Shown: positions 1 to 12,530, counted from the stretch's first letter. The stretch: 64,000 nucleotides of DNA from Cephalotrichum gorgonifer (GCA_900312665.1 ONZQ02000018.1:62001-126000); one strand, 5' to 3'. The notes: generated by a model not told the origin, from the sequence alone. Numbers and translations are program-made.

Positions 1-2399
1 CTACTAGATATCGGATGTGGATGAAATCGAAACTGTTCGGGGGGAAAGTCCATTCTCCTGTGCAATCTTCGATCTCACTAGCACGATGCACCTTTGAGTT
101 TCTGTAGCCATGCCTGATTTTTCGAACGGGGGCAGTCAAACTTACAACCTGAGGTTAGGCGGGACCCACGTCGGCTGGATCGGCGAGATATCCGTCCCGG
201 TAACCTCACACTCGGGGAACTTATCCGCAAAGTCCCTGGATTTAAGTTAGTCGCGGGCAACTGGGAGATGACGTCGGTGACTGTCCAAGCGGGATGTACT
301 TACATCGCCCAAATACCTGTAGACGACTGTCAGTTTCGAAAGGAAGTAGAATTATGAAAGGGAGGATTGCTCACCCGATCCTGTCCCGATATCGAGAACA
401 TTCTGGCCCCATATGTCAGTTTGCCACTACACGGATAGTAATTCGCAGGGGCAAAATACCTTTGGACTCTTAATAGGGGCTAGACACAGCTCCCCCTCAA
501 GGACCAGTGAGAAAATATGATGGCTATACTGCTATATAAGACTTCCGGATCAAGGCCAGGCCGGGTGTCGGGGCTACTCACAGTAGATCTAGCGACTCCG
601 TCTGGCGCTCATCATTCGATGCCCTATTCTCAGCCAAAAGGATACGATCTTAGCTCACCCCATTGAGTGCAACGCGAGCGATTGGAGGGAAGCGAGCATA
701 CCAGTACTGGGCACCGCCAATCTTACTGTGGAACCTCCGGCCATGAAGGGTTCTGTATTTTAGGATAGACGACTCGATGGCCCCTGGCGAGCCGGCATCG
801 CTATCATCAACCCGCAAGTCATGGTCATTATCCCCGCCATCCTAGCAAGTTAGTGCTATGACTCGCCAGAGTTGGATGGGAGAGACGAACCTGATTGGCC
901 CAGTGCTCAGGTGGGAGGATAGGGACAATATCAGGAAGCTGAGGGGCTATCGGGTGGGTCGCCGCCACCTCGGGAGACTGTGGCTGGGGAGTTGGGAGCG
1001 CAGGTGAGCTGTGTGTCTGTTGGGGCTCCGACATGGTCGGCAAATGTTTGGACCCTTCCCACAGTCGTTCTTTTTCCCAATACGGGCGTTCTGAGATGCC
1101 CTCGAGCTATATTGGGGACCAGCGGGTCCAGGAATGGCATTTGGGAGGAGGAGAGCGAGTGGAAATTCTGGCATGATGGCAAAAATATTATAATACTACG
1201 TAGTTTGAGGACCAAGTATTAGGAGTGAAGCAAATAGGGGCGGGGTAATAACTGCATCTTAATTGGACAAAAGATTGAAGGATGTTAATGCTGGCAAGGT
1301 TAATCCGATATTGGTTAGGGCTGGCATCTGATTGGATTCAATGCTTCAATTCTTCATGCCGCCTGGAAGAGAGACCCAGCTGACACTGACGGTTAACAAA
1401 TACACATATACGTTCGTTTTCGCGTGAATCTACCCCAACTACTCCGCACTCTGAGTCTAAGGCACAGGCTTGGCGTTGGACATTTATGAACTTAAAATGT
1501 AAAACAACATTCGTGGATGGACATGTTCCCTCCCGTCATTTACTGTACCCAAGGTGGAGCCCATAGCAATGCTTTGGACCACAATTACTTACCCCTGTTA
1601 CGGATACGCCGGAAAGTAGCAAGCAGCGTACTATTAATAATGTCACCTCCCCATTCCAGCCAAGGCTGGAAGGCACCACCATCGCGCGTCTAATCCAATC
1701 CGTAATACTGTATCATTTGTGATGAAGAGCCTTGGCAGATCCCAGGAAGACGGACAGACAGGGTTGCCGAACGGGTGAACGGGCGAACCAGTCTCCCGGG
1801 ACGGCTGACAGCCACAGATTTCACAGCACGATTTTATTTCATGCTATCTCACGCAAAGAGACTGCAGCCGGATCCTTCCGACCAGGATTACCAAGACTAA
1901 TGCTCGTGAGAACATACTCAGCTATTCTATGCAGCATATTTTTTTTTTCATAAACTTGAGGCGGATGTATAGCCTCATTACCATTTTGGCAGACGAGCCG
2001 GAACGAATATGTAATCAGTTAATTTCCTATATTCTCCAGCGCTGGGTATCTGGATCCGTTTGAATGTGTGCAAGACGAGTTAATCCTACCACAAAGAGTA
2101 CCGACTGGCCAAATATTGCTGCGAAGTTTTCTGTGCCAAGTCCTACAGTCATGTCTGGTAAACTACAACAGGTGAGTGCTTTAGAAGATCCCACTGTATG
2201 AAAAGTATGTCATATAAATCTCAACTCAAGACCCGAACATGTTGTAAGAAGTAAAGAAAGATTCCAATTCCGTACGAATTAAGCAATTTTCGTGTCGCTC
2301 CCTCCATATGCGCCCAAGTTATCCTGCAAACTAACTGACATAGTAAATATTACACTCATAACACGTTACCAAACTGGCATACCAATAGTACATGCTCGG
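1..2399. other. No gene recognised
   Basis: I find no convincing coding region here on either strand. Open frames are short (under 100 codons), overlap each other and match no family I know. One Pro/Gln-rich minus-strand frame near 830-1215 looks like composition rather than a gene. The stretch lies downstream of niaD, so it may hold the niaD terminator and old non-coding sequence. Confidence 0.5.
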
Positions 2400-5354
2400 C
2401 TAGAAAGTCAGCACATCCTCATCCTTCCATCCCATCTTCGCAAGGATTTCTCTCGCGCTCTTCTCCATCTCAGGAGGCCCACATATCAGTGCCATCGCCC
2501 CCTTCACGGGCTCCGCCTCCTTCCTCAGCAACTCCTCACATATCCGGCCCCTCAGTCCACTCCACCCTTCTCCACCGCCCGTCAACGTATGCAGGACCCG
2601 ACACCTAGACTCGTTGCCACTCTCTAGGGCAGCAATCTCCTCCCGGAGAAGTATGTCCTCTTCTCGTCGGTTCCCATCCAAAACCGTGCAGCGAGTCTCA
2701 TCCTCCGCATCCTGCATCACGGCTCGGAACACCTGATATATAGGTGTGATCCCGCTCCCACCACATATCATCGTGAACGACGAGACGGCCCTAGTCTTTC
2801 CACTGACACTCGCCTTCCCCCTCCCTAGATACTCAAACTTCCCAATGGGCCCCTTGAAGCTGACCATGTCGTTGAGCGCAAGCTGATCCAGCGCCATGCT
2901 CATTTGTCCGCCAACCACCCCGGGCGCCGGCAAGTACAGCTTAATGAGAACCTCCAGGAATCCCTTCCGCGTAGTTTGAGAGATGGGTGTATACGCCCGG
3001 AGGACGTCGGTCCCCTTCGCCTTGTCCTTAACCCGCATCATGAGGTGTTGACCAACCGGGAGCCCGGATACCTGATTCTCGTTTTCGAACTTGAACGTGA
3101 AAACTTTGGTATCCCACGATAGGGACCTGATGGAGGTCAAAGGAGCCTTCGTCCAATGCTTCGGATCGAGAAACTCGGTTCTTGAAGGCGAAGGGAGATC
3201 CGTGTCGTCCTTGGACTGCAGGGCCAGTCGACCCCTATCATCGAGTCTTCCGATGTGGTAGTCCCTCATCATAGCCTTGGCGTTCTCGCTGTCTGCTTGC
3301 TGTCAGCACTGATTCCATAATGGTGGTGGCCACTCAGGGAACACTTACGAATCGCCATGAAGTCCTCTGTTGCGTCTGTCCCAGCAACAGCGACAATACT
3401 TTGCGCACCGCCGGGGTGATCCTTCAGATAACCCGTCCCGTCATAAACCTCGCCAAGAATAACAAACAGCGGCCTCTCGTCCGAACTCTCCGCCCTAAAC
3501 TCCTCAATGGTGAAGACCCTCTTAACGTCCGGGCTAGTCATGACAACTTCCTCGGGCGGTGGTGTAAGCGGCTCATTCGAGTCCGCGGACCTCTCGCCCC
3601 ACCTCCCATTCAGCAAATCACCACCCTCGTTCTTGACCTTCTCCATCCACCCGGGCGGCCCGGACAGACTTGTCGGATGCTCGAACCGGAGACTCCTCTC
3701 GCCCCTCTCGATCCGTATCCGGAACCACGGGTTGTTCATCATCCCGAGGACGGACCAGTACATGTCCCTAGGCTGGGTCATCATGGACTCGTCCATCGCC
3801 CTCACCAGTATGCTGTCGGAGTTCTGGAGGTCGAGGACAGAGACGTTGTACTTCCAGAAGCACCAGCAGAAGGACGTGTCCCTGTCTGGCATGTCGATGC
3901 GGCTACCGTAAATGTCGATATCTCTTTTGCGGTATCGGTCCTCAGGATAGTCTATGTCCGCCAGGCGCCATGCTTCTTGATGTCAGTATCAGAAGATATG
4001 TCAAAGGAGGCGAGGGGATCTTACATTTACCGTTATTCAAGGATATTTCGACACGGGTTATCCGGCGACCGCCACCACCATAGGCGTACCCTCTGATATC
4101 GTAGTCCTGGATCTCCGAGTCGAGGCTGAGAACCTCGTTATGCTGGGGATAGGCCACCGCAGAGTTGACGTTCAAGTCGTAGATGCTGTACCTGTCGTCC
4201 TTCCACCACGCCGGCTCTGCGGCCGATTGCTCGGGGGTAACAGTTGTTCTAAAAGGGCATTAGTCTCTGAGCGGCGATGCGAGAGCGATTGTACTTACGG
4301 CAGGACTTTGTTATCATAATAATGGTACCAGTTGTCGCTCGGCTCCTTCGTAACAATCAATCTCCGAAGCCACTTGACACTCCTCCCACCAATCTGTCCC
4401 GGTACGACAACTCGAAGTGGCCGGCCGTGGTCGGGCACAAGGGGCTCGCCATTCATCCCGTGAGCGACCATCATTCCCTTCAGTGGGTCCATAGCCCAGC
4501 TTAACTTCACTGAGGTTCCATAATACCCGTTGGGCTGGGACAACCCAGTTAGTAGACGGTCAAGGCGAGTAGACACAGGGTTAGTAAGCTTACAAGCTTG
4601 TCCGCACCCTCCATGCACATGTACTTTGCGCCCCGGATAGGCTTTGCCTTCTTCAACAAATTGGCCAGCAGCGTGCCAGTGAACAACGCCGTCGATAGCC
4701 CGGCCGAACCCCATGAGAAGCCCTTCGTCTTCCGTACTGTGTTCTGCTCTTTCCTTCGGTTGCCAGCGCAGACCAGGGTTATTGGCATCGTAATCTGTTC
4801 GAACTCTTGTATTAGGTCTTTCAGGGTGATGGTGTACGGGTTCTCGACAAGCCTAGCCAACGTCAGTAATGTCCACAATCAGGTAGGACCTCGAGGGACT
4901 AGACGTACCCCTCCACGCTCAGCTCCCAAGACATCACGTCCTCATCCAGCACCTTTGGGACCGCTCCGTGATTGCGGACATAGAAGAGATCGACCGACGT
5001 AAGGAAGCCTGTGACATAGGCATTAATACTTAACCATGGAATAAGACGCGTGTTGGTAGGGGTAGATGACCGACCTTCTTGGTACAGGGGTGTCAGGGGT
5101 GCCTCGGCGTTGAACGGATGAACCCCGGTAAGGCGTATCAAGCGGCCGTCCCGGGGGACATGGTCGTCCGGGGTTCCACTGTCCTTCTCAAGCACGGTAG
5201 GCAGCCGGGGCCGAGACGCTGGTAGTGGTATCCCGAGGTCCGTCCGCCTTAACGTCGGCTCGGGGTGTTGGTAGTTGAATAGGGTCATTGACTTGGGGTC
5301 GGCGCTGAGAGAGAGGTCGGCCAGGCGGACCTCCATCGTGGTTGTTGAACTCAT
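2400..5354 (-). CDS. niaD: Nitrate reductase [NADPH] (niaD)
   Basis: Reduces nitrate to nitrite with NADPH in the cytoplasm, the first step of nitrate assimilation. I join seven exons: 5354-5075, 5008-4909, 4852-4594, 4534-4299, 4248-4025, 3972-3349 and 3292-2400. This gives 871 residues, close to the roughly 870 usual for fungal NiaD. The molybdopterin domain contains VCAGNRRKE with the Mo-ligand Cys155. A dimerisation domain follows, then a cytochrome b5 domain with heme ligands His552 (DHPGG) and His575. The ferredoxin-reductase part carries RAYTPIS (673-679, FAD), CGGSGITP (751-758) and CGPPEM (845-850, NADPH). All introns are GT-AG and phases agree. Intron 1 (5009-5074) is 66 bases and stop-free. 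The gene is divergent from niiA and shares its promoter. Start at 5354 follows the family's N-terminal length. Confidence 0.97.
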
Positions 5355-5762
5355 ACTGGGCGCCAGGAAGTGGCTGAAAAAAATGAGGCGAACAGTGGTA
5401 AGGCGACAGGATCAACTGCTGCACTGAGACTGGAGATAGGTGGAGTGCAATGGCAAGTTACGATAAAAGTGCACAATTGAGAGTGTCCAAGACGGAGATT
5501 TAGAGGGTAGATTAAGGTCAAGAGAGCACTATTGATGGTGTTGGTGTCGCGCGGGGTGCATGGCTTACATGCCCTTTGAGATATTTTCGCCCATTACGCC
5601 TGCCAGTAGGATGAGAGTATTTAGTTGTCAGACTCCCTACATATCCGCGGCAAAACTAATACGCGGCATCGCAATTAGACCCGATCCTCGCGCAAGCATC
5701 CCCGCGGCGAAAGGTAGATACGAGTAGAAAGTCCCAAGAATTCCCCGAGGGTAGTCGTGTGT

Positions 5763-5770
5763 CCGCGGAG
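5763..5770 (-). promoter_or_regulatory. NirA-type binding motif
   Basis: CTCCGCGG on the minus strand matches the NirA consensus CTCCGHGG exactly. It lies about 410 bases upstream of the niaD start. Confidence 0.65.
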
Positions 5771-5863
5771 AGAGCCAGAATCAACTGGTCGTTGCGAAGC
5801 ACGCCCGCAGAAAATGCCGAGAGGCCTGGGAAATTCGCTATCAGCCACCTAGGAAAGCGGCAT

Positions 5864-5873
5864 CTCCGCGGAG
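5864..5873. promoter_or_regulatory. Palindromic NirA-type motif
   Basis: CTCCGCGGAG is self-complementary, so it presents a NirA consensus on both strands. The same 10-mer recurs upstream of nrtA at 11952-11961. Confidence 0.7.
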
Positions 5874-6056
5874 CTGCGCTGGCACTGATAAGGGGAGGAG
5901 ACAATAAAAGGCCTGCCCCCCAAAACTCGGAATTTAAAACTGGAGATAAAATTGGGGCGATGGGACAACAAACGTGGCCGATGGGACCAGGGCGGGCTGT
6001 TGGTGGCTGTGTCGGGGAAGATTTCTATCTAAAGAAAACGGCGAAGAAAGAAGCAT

Positions 6057-6064
6057 CTCCGCGG
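6057..6064 (+). promoter_or_regulatory. NirA-type binding motif
   Basis: CTCCGCGG in the context CATCTCCGCGGACC. The same context occurs upstream of nrtA at 12105-12112, which argues for a shared functional element. Confidence 0.7.
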
Positions 6065-6516
6065 ACCAGGTTGACGGAGGGTTCCATGCTTCTAAGTATC
6101 TTCTTTATGAGTACGAGAGCGCTTCTCAGCTAGCTGCTCCTTCCCTTATCGTAATCCATCGGGATTGGCGGGACTTGCCCGAGGGAGATACTTTCCGTGG
6201 AGCCGCACCGGAAACGTTCATTGGAAAGACGGGATGGCCCGTGCATGAGCCTTATCAGGGGCAAATAGCAAATCTTGGCACTGCCATTGGCCGGAGAAGC
6301 AACAACTTGGAGTGGGGGTCAGACAGTCAGCCAGCGAGTGAAATCTTGCCGATAAGCCGACCCACGCCCGCACAAATTATGCCGAAATCAATCTTCCTGA
6401 GCAGGTTTTTTGTTCCCTCTGCTAAGAAGTCTGACCTTGAGTCCCCTCAACAGGCGGGCCCATACATAAAGCTATTATCGTTTCCTATCTACGAGTACTT
6501 CCCGCGCCTGCTGCAT

Positions 6517-6524
6517 CTCCGAGG
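6517..6524 (+). promoter_or_regulatory. NirA-type binding motif (CTCCGAGG)
   Basis: CTCCGAGG fits CTCCGHGG with H = A. It is the site nearest niiA, about 370 bases before its start codon. Confidence 0.6.
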
Positions 6525-6891
6525 AGAGAGCATCGCACGCCGGAGAAAGCCACACTACCTACGAGTGGAACCTGTAACTACATCTTCCGATCTATAACGG
6601 ATTCGCCTTACGTGACAGTCGTTTTGTTAGTAGATCAGGATAGAGAATGAATGACTTTGTAATGTCTCGCACCACACTGGCCCGATTAACCCTTTTGACC
6701 TGTCCCGTAATTCTTCTCTGTATCATACAAAGTCGGCCAAGTGCTTGAACACACTCTTCGTATCAAGCGGTCCTTCTGCCATTTATACCCATTGCAACCG
6801 TGCGGAGTCTACCGGGACCTACCAACCACCGATCTACCGATCTCTTCTGCACACCCATTCCCCAAGGAAGACAAACCCACACATTGTCAAC

Positions 6892-9800
6892 ATGGTTAAT
6901 CTTGCTGACGGTGTGGGTATTACCCATGCCACCCCTACCACCAACGGAACCAATGGAACCAACGGCGCCGTCAACGGTTATGCCAACGGAAACGGCCACA
7001 GCGCACCGCGAAAGCGGGTCGTAGTCGTTGGCCTGGGCATGGTCGCAGTGGCTTTCATGTACGCACACCCACCTGTACCCATGCTTGTGTTAGGGGACAG
7101 TGCGCTGACAACCGCGCAGAGAAAAGTTGATGAAGCGCGATGTGAAGAAGGAATACAGCATCACCGTCATCGGCGAGGAACCACATGTCGCATATAACCG
7201 TGTCGGCCTGAGCACATTCTTCGAGCACAGGGTAGTCGAGGACCTCTACCTCAACCCGACAGAATGGGTGCGTTCAGTTTTAGTCCCCTGTCCCTGCCAA
7301 ACGCCCGATCCCCGATCTGGCAGTCGTACTCACTAACACCCCTGACAAGTACTCGTCTCACGACGACGGCACATTCAACTACCACATCAACACCCGGGTG
7401 ACCGAGATCCACCCGGAGGACAAATCCATACTCACATCCGCAGGGGACATTATACAATATGACGTCCTAGTAATAGCCACAGGGTCTGATGCCGTGCTAC
7501 CAACATACACTCCCGGCCATGATGCTAATGGCGTCTTCGTCTACCGGACCATCCTCGACCTCCAAAACCTCATGGAGTTTGCCAATGAGCATAAGGGGTC
7601 GACGGGGATAACAGTTGGTGGCGGACTCCTCGGGCTCGAGGCCGCCAAGGCCATGATGGACCTCGAGACGTTTGGCTCCGTCAAGATCATCGACAGAAAT
7701 AAGTATCTGATGGCAAGGCAGCTTGACTCGGATGCGGGGGGCCTCGTCACTGAGGAGGTTCGCAAACTTGGCCTGGACGTGGTTCACCAGAAGCGCATCG
7801 CGGTTGTCAACGTCGATGAGGGCAACAACGTCACGGGCATAACGTTTGAGGATGGAGAACACATGGAGTGCAGCGCCCTATGCTTTGCCATTGGCGTAAG
7901 GCCTCGAGATGACCTAGCCTACTCGGCTAGAATTAAGACTGGCGAGCGAACAGGTGGATTCGTCATTGACGAGAACCTCCAAACCTCCGTCCAAGACATC
8001 TACGCCATCGGCGACTGCGCCTGCTGGCAGAACCAAACCTTCGGCATTATCGCCCCCGGCATCGAAATGGCCGACGTCCTCACCTTCAACCTCACAAACA
8101 AGACCCCCAGCGACGCCCGGAAATTCGACCGCCCGGACCTGAGCACAAAGCTAAAGCTCCTCGGCATCGACGTCGCCAGTTTCGGCGACTTCTTCGCAGA
8201 CAGGGACGGACCCAAGGTCCTACCGGGCCCCGATGAAGGCTTCGATGAGCCTCCGGCACCTGTGAAGGCGGTCACTTACAAGGACCCGTTCGGTGCGGTG
8301 TACAAGAAGTATCTGTTCACTCCCGACGGTAAGCATCTAGTCGGCGGGATGATGATTGGCGACACAAGGGACTACATCAAACTTACGCAAATGGTCCGCA
8401 ACCGGACACATCTGGATGTGCCGCCGAGCCAATTCATCCTGGGGGCGCAGAAGGAAGGCGAGGATGACGGTTCTGACCTGTAAGTGCTTCCCCTAACCCC
8501 CTTTTCTTCATACTACCCTTACTAACACAGGCCCAGACCTGATGACACCCAGGTTTGCTCTTGCCACAACGTCACCAAGGGAGATGTAGTAGAGTCCGTC
8601 AAGTCGGGTGCATGCTCGGACCTAGCTGGGCTCAAATTGTGCACCAAGGCTGGTACCGGCTGCGGCGGGTGCATCCCCCTCGTGCAAAGCATTCTTAACC
8701 GGGCGCTAAAAGACTCCGGCAAAGAAGTCAACAATAACCGTACGTTCCCGTTTCTTTCTACTCCACCGTAACTGAGGACACCGTTTAACACACCACACAC
8801 AGTATGTCCCCACTTCGCCTGCACTCGGCCAGACCTCTACAACATCATCGCGGTAAAGCAGCTCAAGTCCTTCACGGAAATAATGCGCGAGGTCGGCACG
8901 ACACCACACTCTCTCGGCTGCGAGATCTGCAAGCCTGCCGTCGCCTCCATTCTCGCCAGTCTCTACAACGAACACATCCTCGCCACCCCGCACAAGGACC
9001 TGCAAGAGACCAACGACCGGTTCCTCGCTAACATCCAGCGCAACGGGACCTACTCCGTCGTTCCCCGCGTACCGGGTGGAGAAATCACCCCGAAGCATCT
9101 GGTTGTGATAGGTCAGGTCGCCGAGAAGTATGGGCTGTACTGCAAAATCACGGGAGGCCAGAGGATAGACATGTTTGGGGCGAAGAAGGAGGACTTGCTG
9201 GACATCTGGCGGGAGTTGGTGGATGCGGGGATGGAGAGTGGTCATGCCTATGCAAAGGCGCTAAGAACTGTCAAGGTACGTTACCTTCGCTCCCGCCTGT
9301 ATAACAGCGATGTGTGGGTGCGGCTACTGACCATGAACAGAGCTGTGTGGGTACTACCTGGTGCCGCTACGGCGTGGGAGACAGCGTGGGAATGGCGATC
9401 CGTGTTGAGGAGCGGTACAAGGGTATACGCGCACCGCATAAGTTCAAGGGAGGCGTGTCAGGGTGTGTCCGTGAATGTGCTGAAGCACAAAGCAAAGAGT
9501 GGGTCTCTCCAATGTCATTCCCACCCCCACACTCCGCTAACACGGCATCTAGCTTCGGCCTAATAGCCACAGAGCAGGGTTACAATATCTATATCGGCGG
9601 AAATGGTGGCGCGAAACCCCGCCACGCGGAACTCCTCGCAAAAGACGTCCCCGAGGAGGACGTAGTGCCAATCCTAGACCGCTACCTAATCTTCTACATC
9701 CGCACAGCCGACCGGCTCCAGCGCACGGCCCGGTGGGTCGAGGGTCTCCCCGGCGGGCTCGAGTACCTCAAGGAGGTCATTCTCGAGGATAAGCTCGGCA

Positions 9801-10537
9801 TCTGCGCCGACATGGAGCGGCAGATGCAGGAGCTGGTGGACAGCTACTTCTGCGAGTGGACCGAGATCCTCAACGATCCCGCGCGGCACCACCACTTCCG
9901 GCAGTTCAACAACACGACAGACACCGTCGAGACGGTAGAGCTGATCTCGGAGCGAGAGCAGACTAGGCCGACGTACTGGTCCAAGGACTCGGCAGTCGAG
10001 GACTTCAAGGGCCACCAGTGGGCGGAGCTCTCGTGGCAACCCCTCATCGAGACGTCCCACTTCGACAACGCCTCCTCGGCCCAGGTGAAGAGGGGAGACA
10101 CGCAGCTCGCCATCTTCAAGGTGAAGGGCAAGTACTACGCCACGCAACAGATGTGTCCCCACAAGCGGGCCTTCGTACTCTCGGATGGCTTGGTCGGAGA
10201 GATGGACGGGAACTACTGGGTCTCGTGCCCTTACCACAAGCGGAACTTTGAGCTGAACGGTGAGCAGGCGGGCCGGTGCTCGAGCGACGAGGCGCTGAAC
10301 ATCGCCACGTTCCCCGTCGAGGCGCGGGAGGACGGGTGGGTGTACCTGAAGCTCCCGCCCGTGGAGGAGCTGGATGCGCTCCTGGGGACGTCGAGGTGGA
10401 AGACGCGGAAGGAGGAGGGGAGCGATCCGTTTGAGAGGATGGACCAGAAGCTCAGCAAGGCGTTCAAGGGACGGAAGGCACGGAAGCCGGAGGATGTGAA
10501 GGAGCGGGCCGTTGCGACGCAATCAATCGACTGGTGA
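6892..10537 (+). CDS. niiA: Nitrite reductase [NAD(P)H] (niiA)
   Basis: Reduces nitrite to ammonium with six electrons from NAD(P)H in the cytoplasm. Seven exons: 6892-7058, 7120-7267, 7350-8479, 8531-8739, 8803-9275, 9341-9498 and 9553-10537. They give 1089 residues, close to A. nidulans NiiA. After an Asn-Gly-Thr-rich leader comes the FAD/NAD(P)H reductase part (VVVGLGM, then GGGLLGLE). A Bfd-like [2Fe-2S] segment follows (CSCHNVTKGD, then CGGCIP). The siroheme/4Fe-4S cysteines are Cys711, Cys717, Cys751 and Cys755. A C-terminal Rieske domain has CPH and CPYHKR. The exon 6-7 junction restores the family motif SKDFGLIA. The 54-base intron there is stop-free and in frame, so a simple frame call would wrongly include it. 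The gene pairs with niaD and precedes nrtA. Confidence 0.97.
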
Positions 10538-11951
10538 GATTGATTGGATTTTGCGGAGTAGCATTGAGCAGGTTTTCTGTATTTAGGTTATGACATCACG
10601 AGAATGTAATTTATCAACTGCATGAAGATTTTTTTTCACGATGTGTGCCCGGATCGGAGTCCGGCAAGCGTTCAAAGTCACATGGACCAAGCACAAGGGG
10701 TGGTAACAGGTTGAAGGGGCTGACACGTAATACAAGGAGGGACGGCATGACGGAAGAAACGGCACTCCTGCGCTACCCACCCCATGAACCCAGCTATGGT
10801 GTGCCCGTTATACAGGTGGCGGCTAGAAAATACGTTAGTCCTCCCTAGAAGTTTGAAATTAACCTCCATGATACCTAGCAGACCTAGATAGCCTTTCACT
10901 AGTCAACCAAAATAGTCTAATGCAAGGTATATCCGAAGTACCAAGCAAATTTCTTCGTGGGCTTTAACATACAACAGCACTGACCCCCACGCTGCTCTCG
11001 TACTACCATCTATCGGGATGGGGCGTGCCGTTCCTCCCGTCTGATAAATCTTTCCCTTACGGCTCTACACAACGCATATGAGATGTGAAGAAAAAATATG
11101 TAGTACCAACGCATTGTTGCCGTATTTCCGTTCGGAATTGGGCTTCTCCAGAAGTTCCACTGGTGAAGTCGTCGTACGCATTCTTGTGGACTTATTGATC
11201 AGCCCCTGTTCGCAGGCATGAGCTGCATTGTCATCTGTGTCATGCTTCGACGGCCCGGGCGCCCCAAAACGGAAAGGTGTTTCCTACTGATAACCAACTT
11301 GAGATAACCAATCGGTGGCCTTGCCGCATCAACCAATCACAGGCGCTGAAAATCTCGACCAAGATAAGAATGGAGCTCACTACACCTCGGTCGGCACGCC
11401 TGCCTTTGTTTACCCACGCCTTCGTTATACTCCCCAAGTACTCTGTTCTCCCGTGGCCATCCCGCGTCTCTGCCTGACCCATCACCTACATGTAAACTCT
11501 CTGTAACTATAACTGTCATCTGGCAGCAAGCGTCCTGACGCGGATCTTACCTTTCTCCTCGGCTCGACTTTCTAGGCCTGTCAGAGAGGCCAGTCCTCAT
11601 ATCTTCACTTATCCCCCCCGTCCGCCTAGGGGGCTGCGCCCGTCGAAGATAAGCCGCCCACACTCCATTGGCTAGCGTCCAAGACACCGTACCCGCTCCC
11701 TCAACTCTCTACTACCTGTCAGAGCCATATTAAACATTGGGCGGAGCCCCGTACTCCCCACGAAACCCCCAAGGAGGCTAGGCGTGTATCCGCTTTCCAC
11801 CATCCACGAAACCTTGCCCTTCTCTCTCCAACCCCACAGATGTCACCACTACGCACAAGATAGTCCTTTATCAGTGCCCACAAAATCCACCCTGGGTTCC
11901 AAGCTCCACAGCAGCCGTCCTTAGCTAGCTATTAGGTCCACTCTATCCGAT

Positions 11952-11961
11952 CTCCGCGGAG
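11952..11961. promoter_or_regulatory. Palindromic NirA-type motif before nrtA
   Basis: CTCCGCGGAG is identical to the palindromic site in the niaD-niiA promoter at 5864-5873. It lies about 570 bases before nrtA. Confidence 0.68.
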
Positions 11962-12104
11962 ATGCTTAATTCGACCTTGGGCCCACGCCATCCCGAGACC
12001 TTATCTAAGTTCCTCGGGTAATCAACAATATCTCGCCTGCCACTTGGTTTCCCGCGCCGTTACGGGCGCCGGGCAGTTCGGTATTTCAGCTGAGAATCCC
12101 CCAT

Positions 12105-12112
12105 CTCCGCGG
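12105..12112 (+). promoter_or_regulatory. NirA-type motif before nrtA
   Basis: CTCCGCGG is followed by ACC, as at 6057. It lies about 420 bases before the nrtA start codon. Confidence 0.68.
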
Positions 12113-12233
12113 ACCTTCATTCTCCATCGATTTTCCATCCCACTTCTCGTTATCGAGGAGGGGAAGATCTCAGGATCTGCGCGGAGAACAGGCGAGCGCG
12201 AAGCCTCTCTGATCTTGGTAGCTTATCCGCCAC

Positions 12234-12257
12234 TGAGATACTGAGATAGTGAGATAC
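12234..12257 (+). repeat. Three tandem 8-base GATA repeats
   Basis: TGAGATAC, TGAGATAG and TGAGATAC follow each other with no gap, placing GATA cores at 12237, 12245 and 12253. The 8-base spacing and the position about 275 bases before nrtA suggest a clustered GATA-factor (AreA) element. The cores are GATAC or GATAG, so only the middle one fits the HGATAR consensus well. Confidence 0.55.
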
Positions 12258-12530
12258 AGAGTAGTTTCACAGGTGTATCTCTTATTTGGCCGGGCGGATA
12301 TGGGGCATAGCTGCCTCAACTGCTCCTAAGTGAATGGTCCTTTATATAAGATCAAGGAGGATCTCTTGAAGCCATTTCCTACTCATCTCCACAGCCAGAA
12401 ACACATCACTACTGTAACTTGGAAGCTAATACCCAATTCAAATACTCAATCCTCATTACCGGATACCAAGCCAAGCTTAATTAAGCACGCGAACTCTCTA
12501 CCAGCCTACACACTGTCCTGCTCCGACACA

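Larger units (their letters stand above)
5355..6891. promoter_or_regulatory. niaD-niiA bidirectional promoter
   Basis: This 1.54 kb spacer separates two divergent nitrate genes. I see four motifs matching the Aspergillus NirA consensus CTCCGHGG: 5763-5770 (minus), 5864-5873 (palindromic, CTCCGCGGAG), 6057-6064 and 6517-6524 (CTCCGAGG). AreA-like GATAA/CTTATC sites lie at 5887-5892, 5945-5949, 6145-6150, 6251-6256 and 6351-6356. Nitrate induction through NirA and nitrogen-catabolite control through AreA are inferred from these motifs and from the known Aspergillus nidulans arrangement. Open frames crossing the spacer look spurious. Confidence 0.85.
10538..12530. promoter_or_regulatory. niiA-nrtA spacer and nrtA promoter
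   Basis: This 2 kb stretch has no convincing gene. The right half is the nrtA control region. It has two NirA-type motifs (11952-11961 and 12105-12112), CTTATC GATA sites at 12000-12005 and 12222-12227, a triple GATA repeat at 12234-12257 and a TATATAAG box at 12343-12350, about 180 bases before the start codon. The left half holds only the niiA 3' flank and nothing recognisable. Confidence 0.75.

Noticed and set aside
3320..4096. 258-codon plus-strand frame over niaD
   Set aside because: It is an antisense shadow of niaD exons 5-6 and is Pro/Arg-rich without motifs.
5974..6597. 207-codon open frame inside the niaD-niiA promoter
   Set aside because: It has no recognisable domain, crosses NirA and GATA motifs and has composition unlike the real genes; chance open frame.
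9686..10522. 278-codon frame antisense to niiA exon 7
   Set aside because: It mirrors the strong codon bias of niiA, whose Rieske and sulfite-reductase motifs lie on the plus strand.
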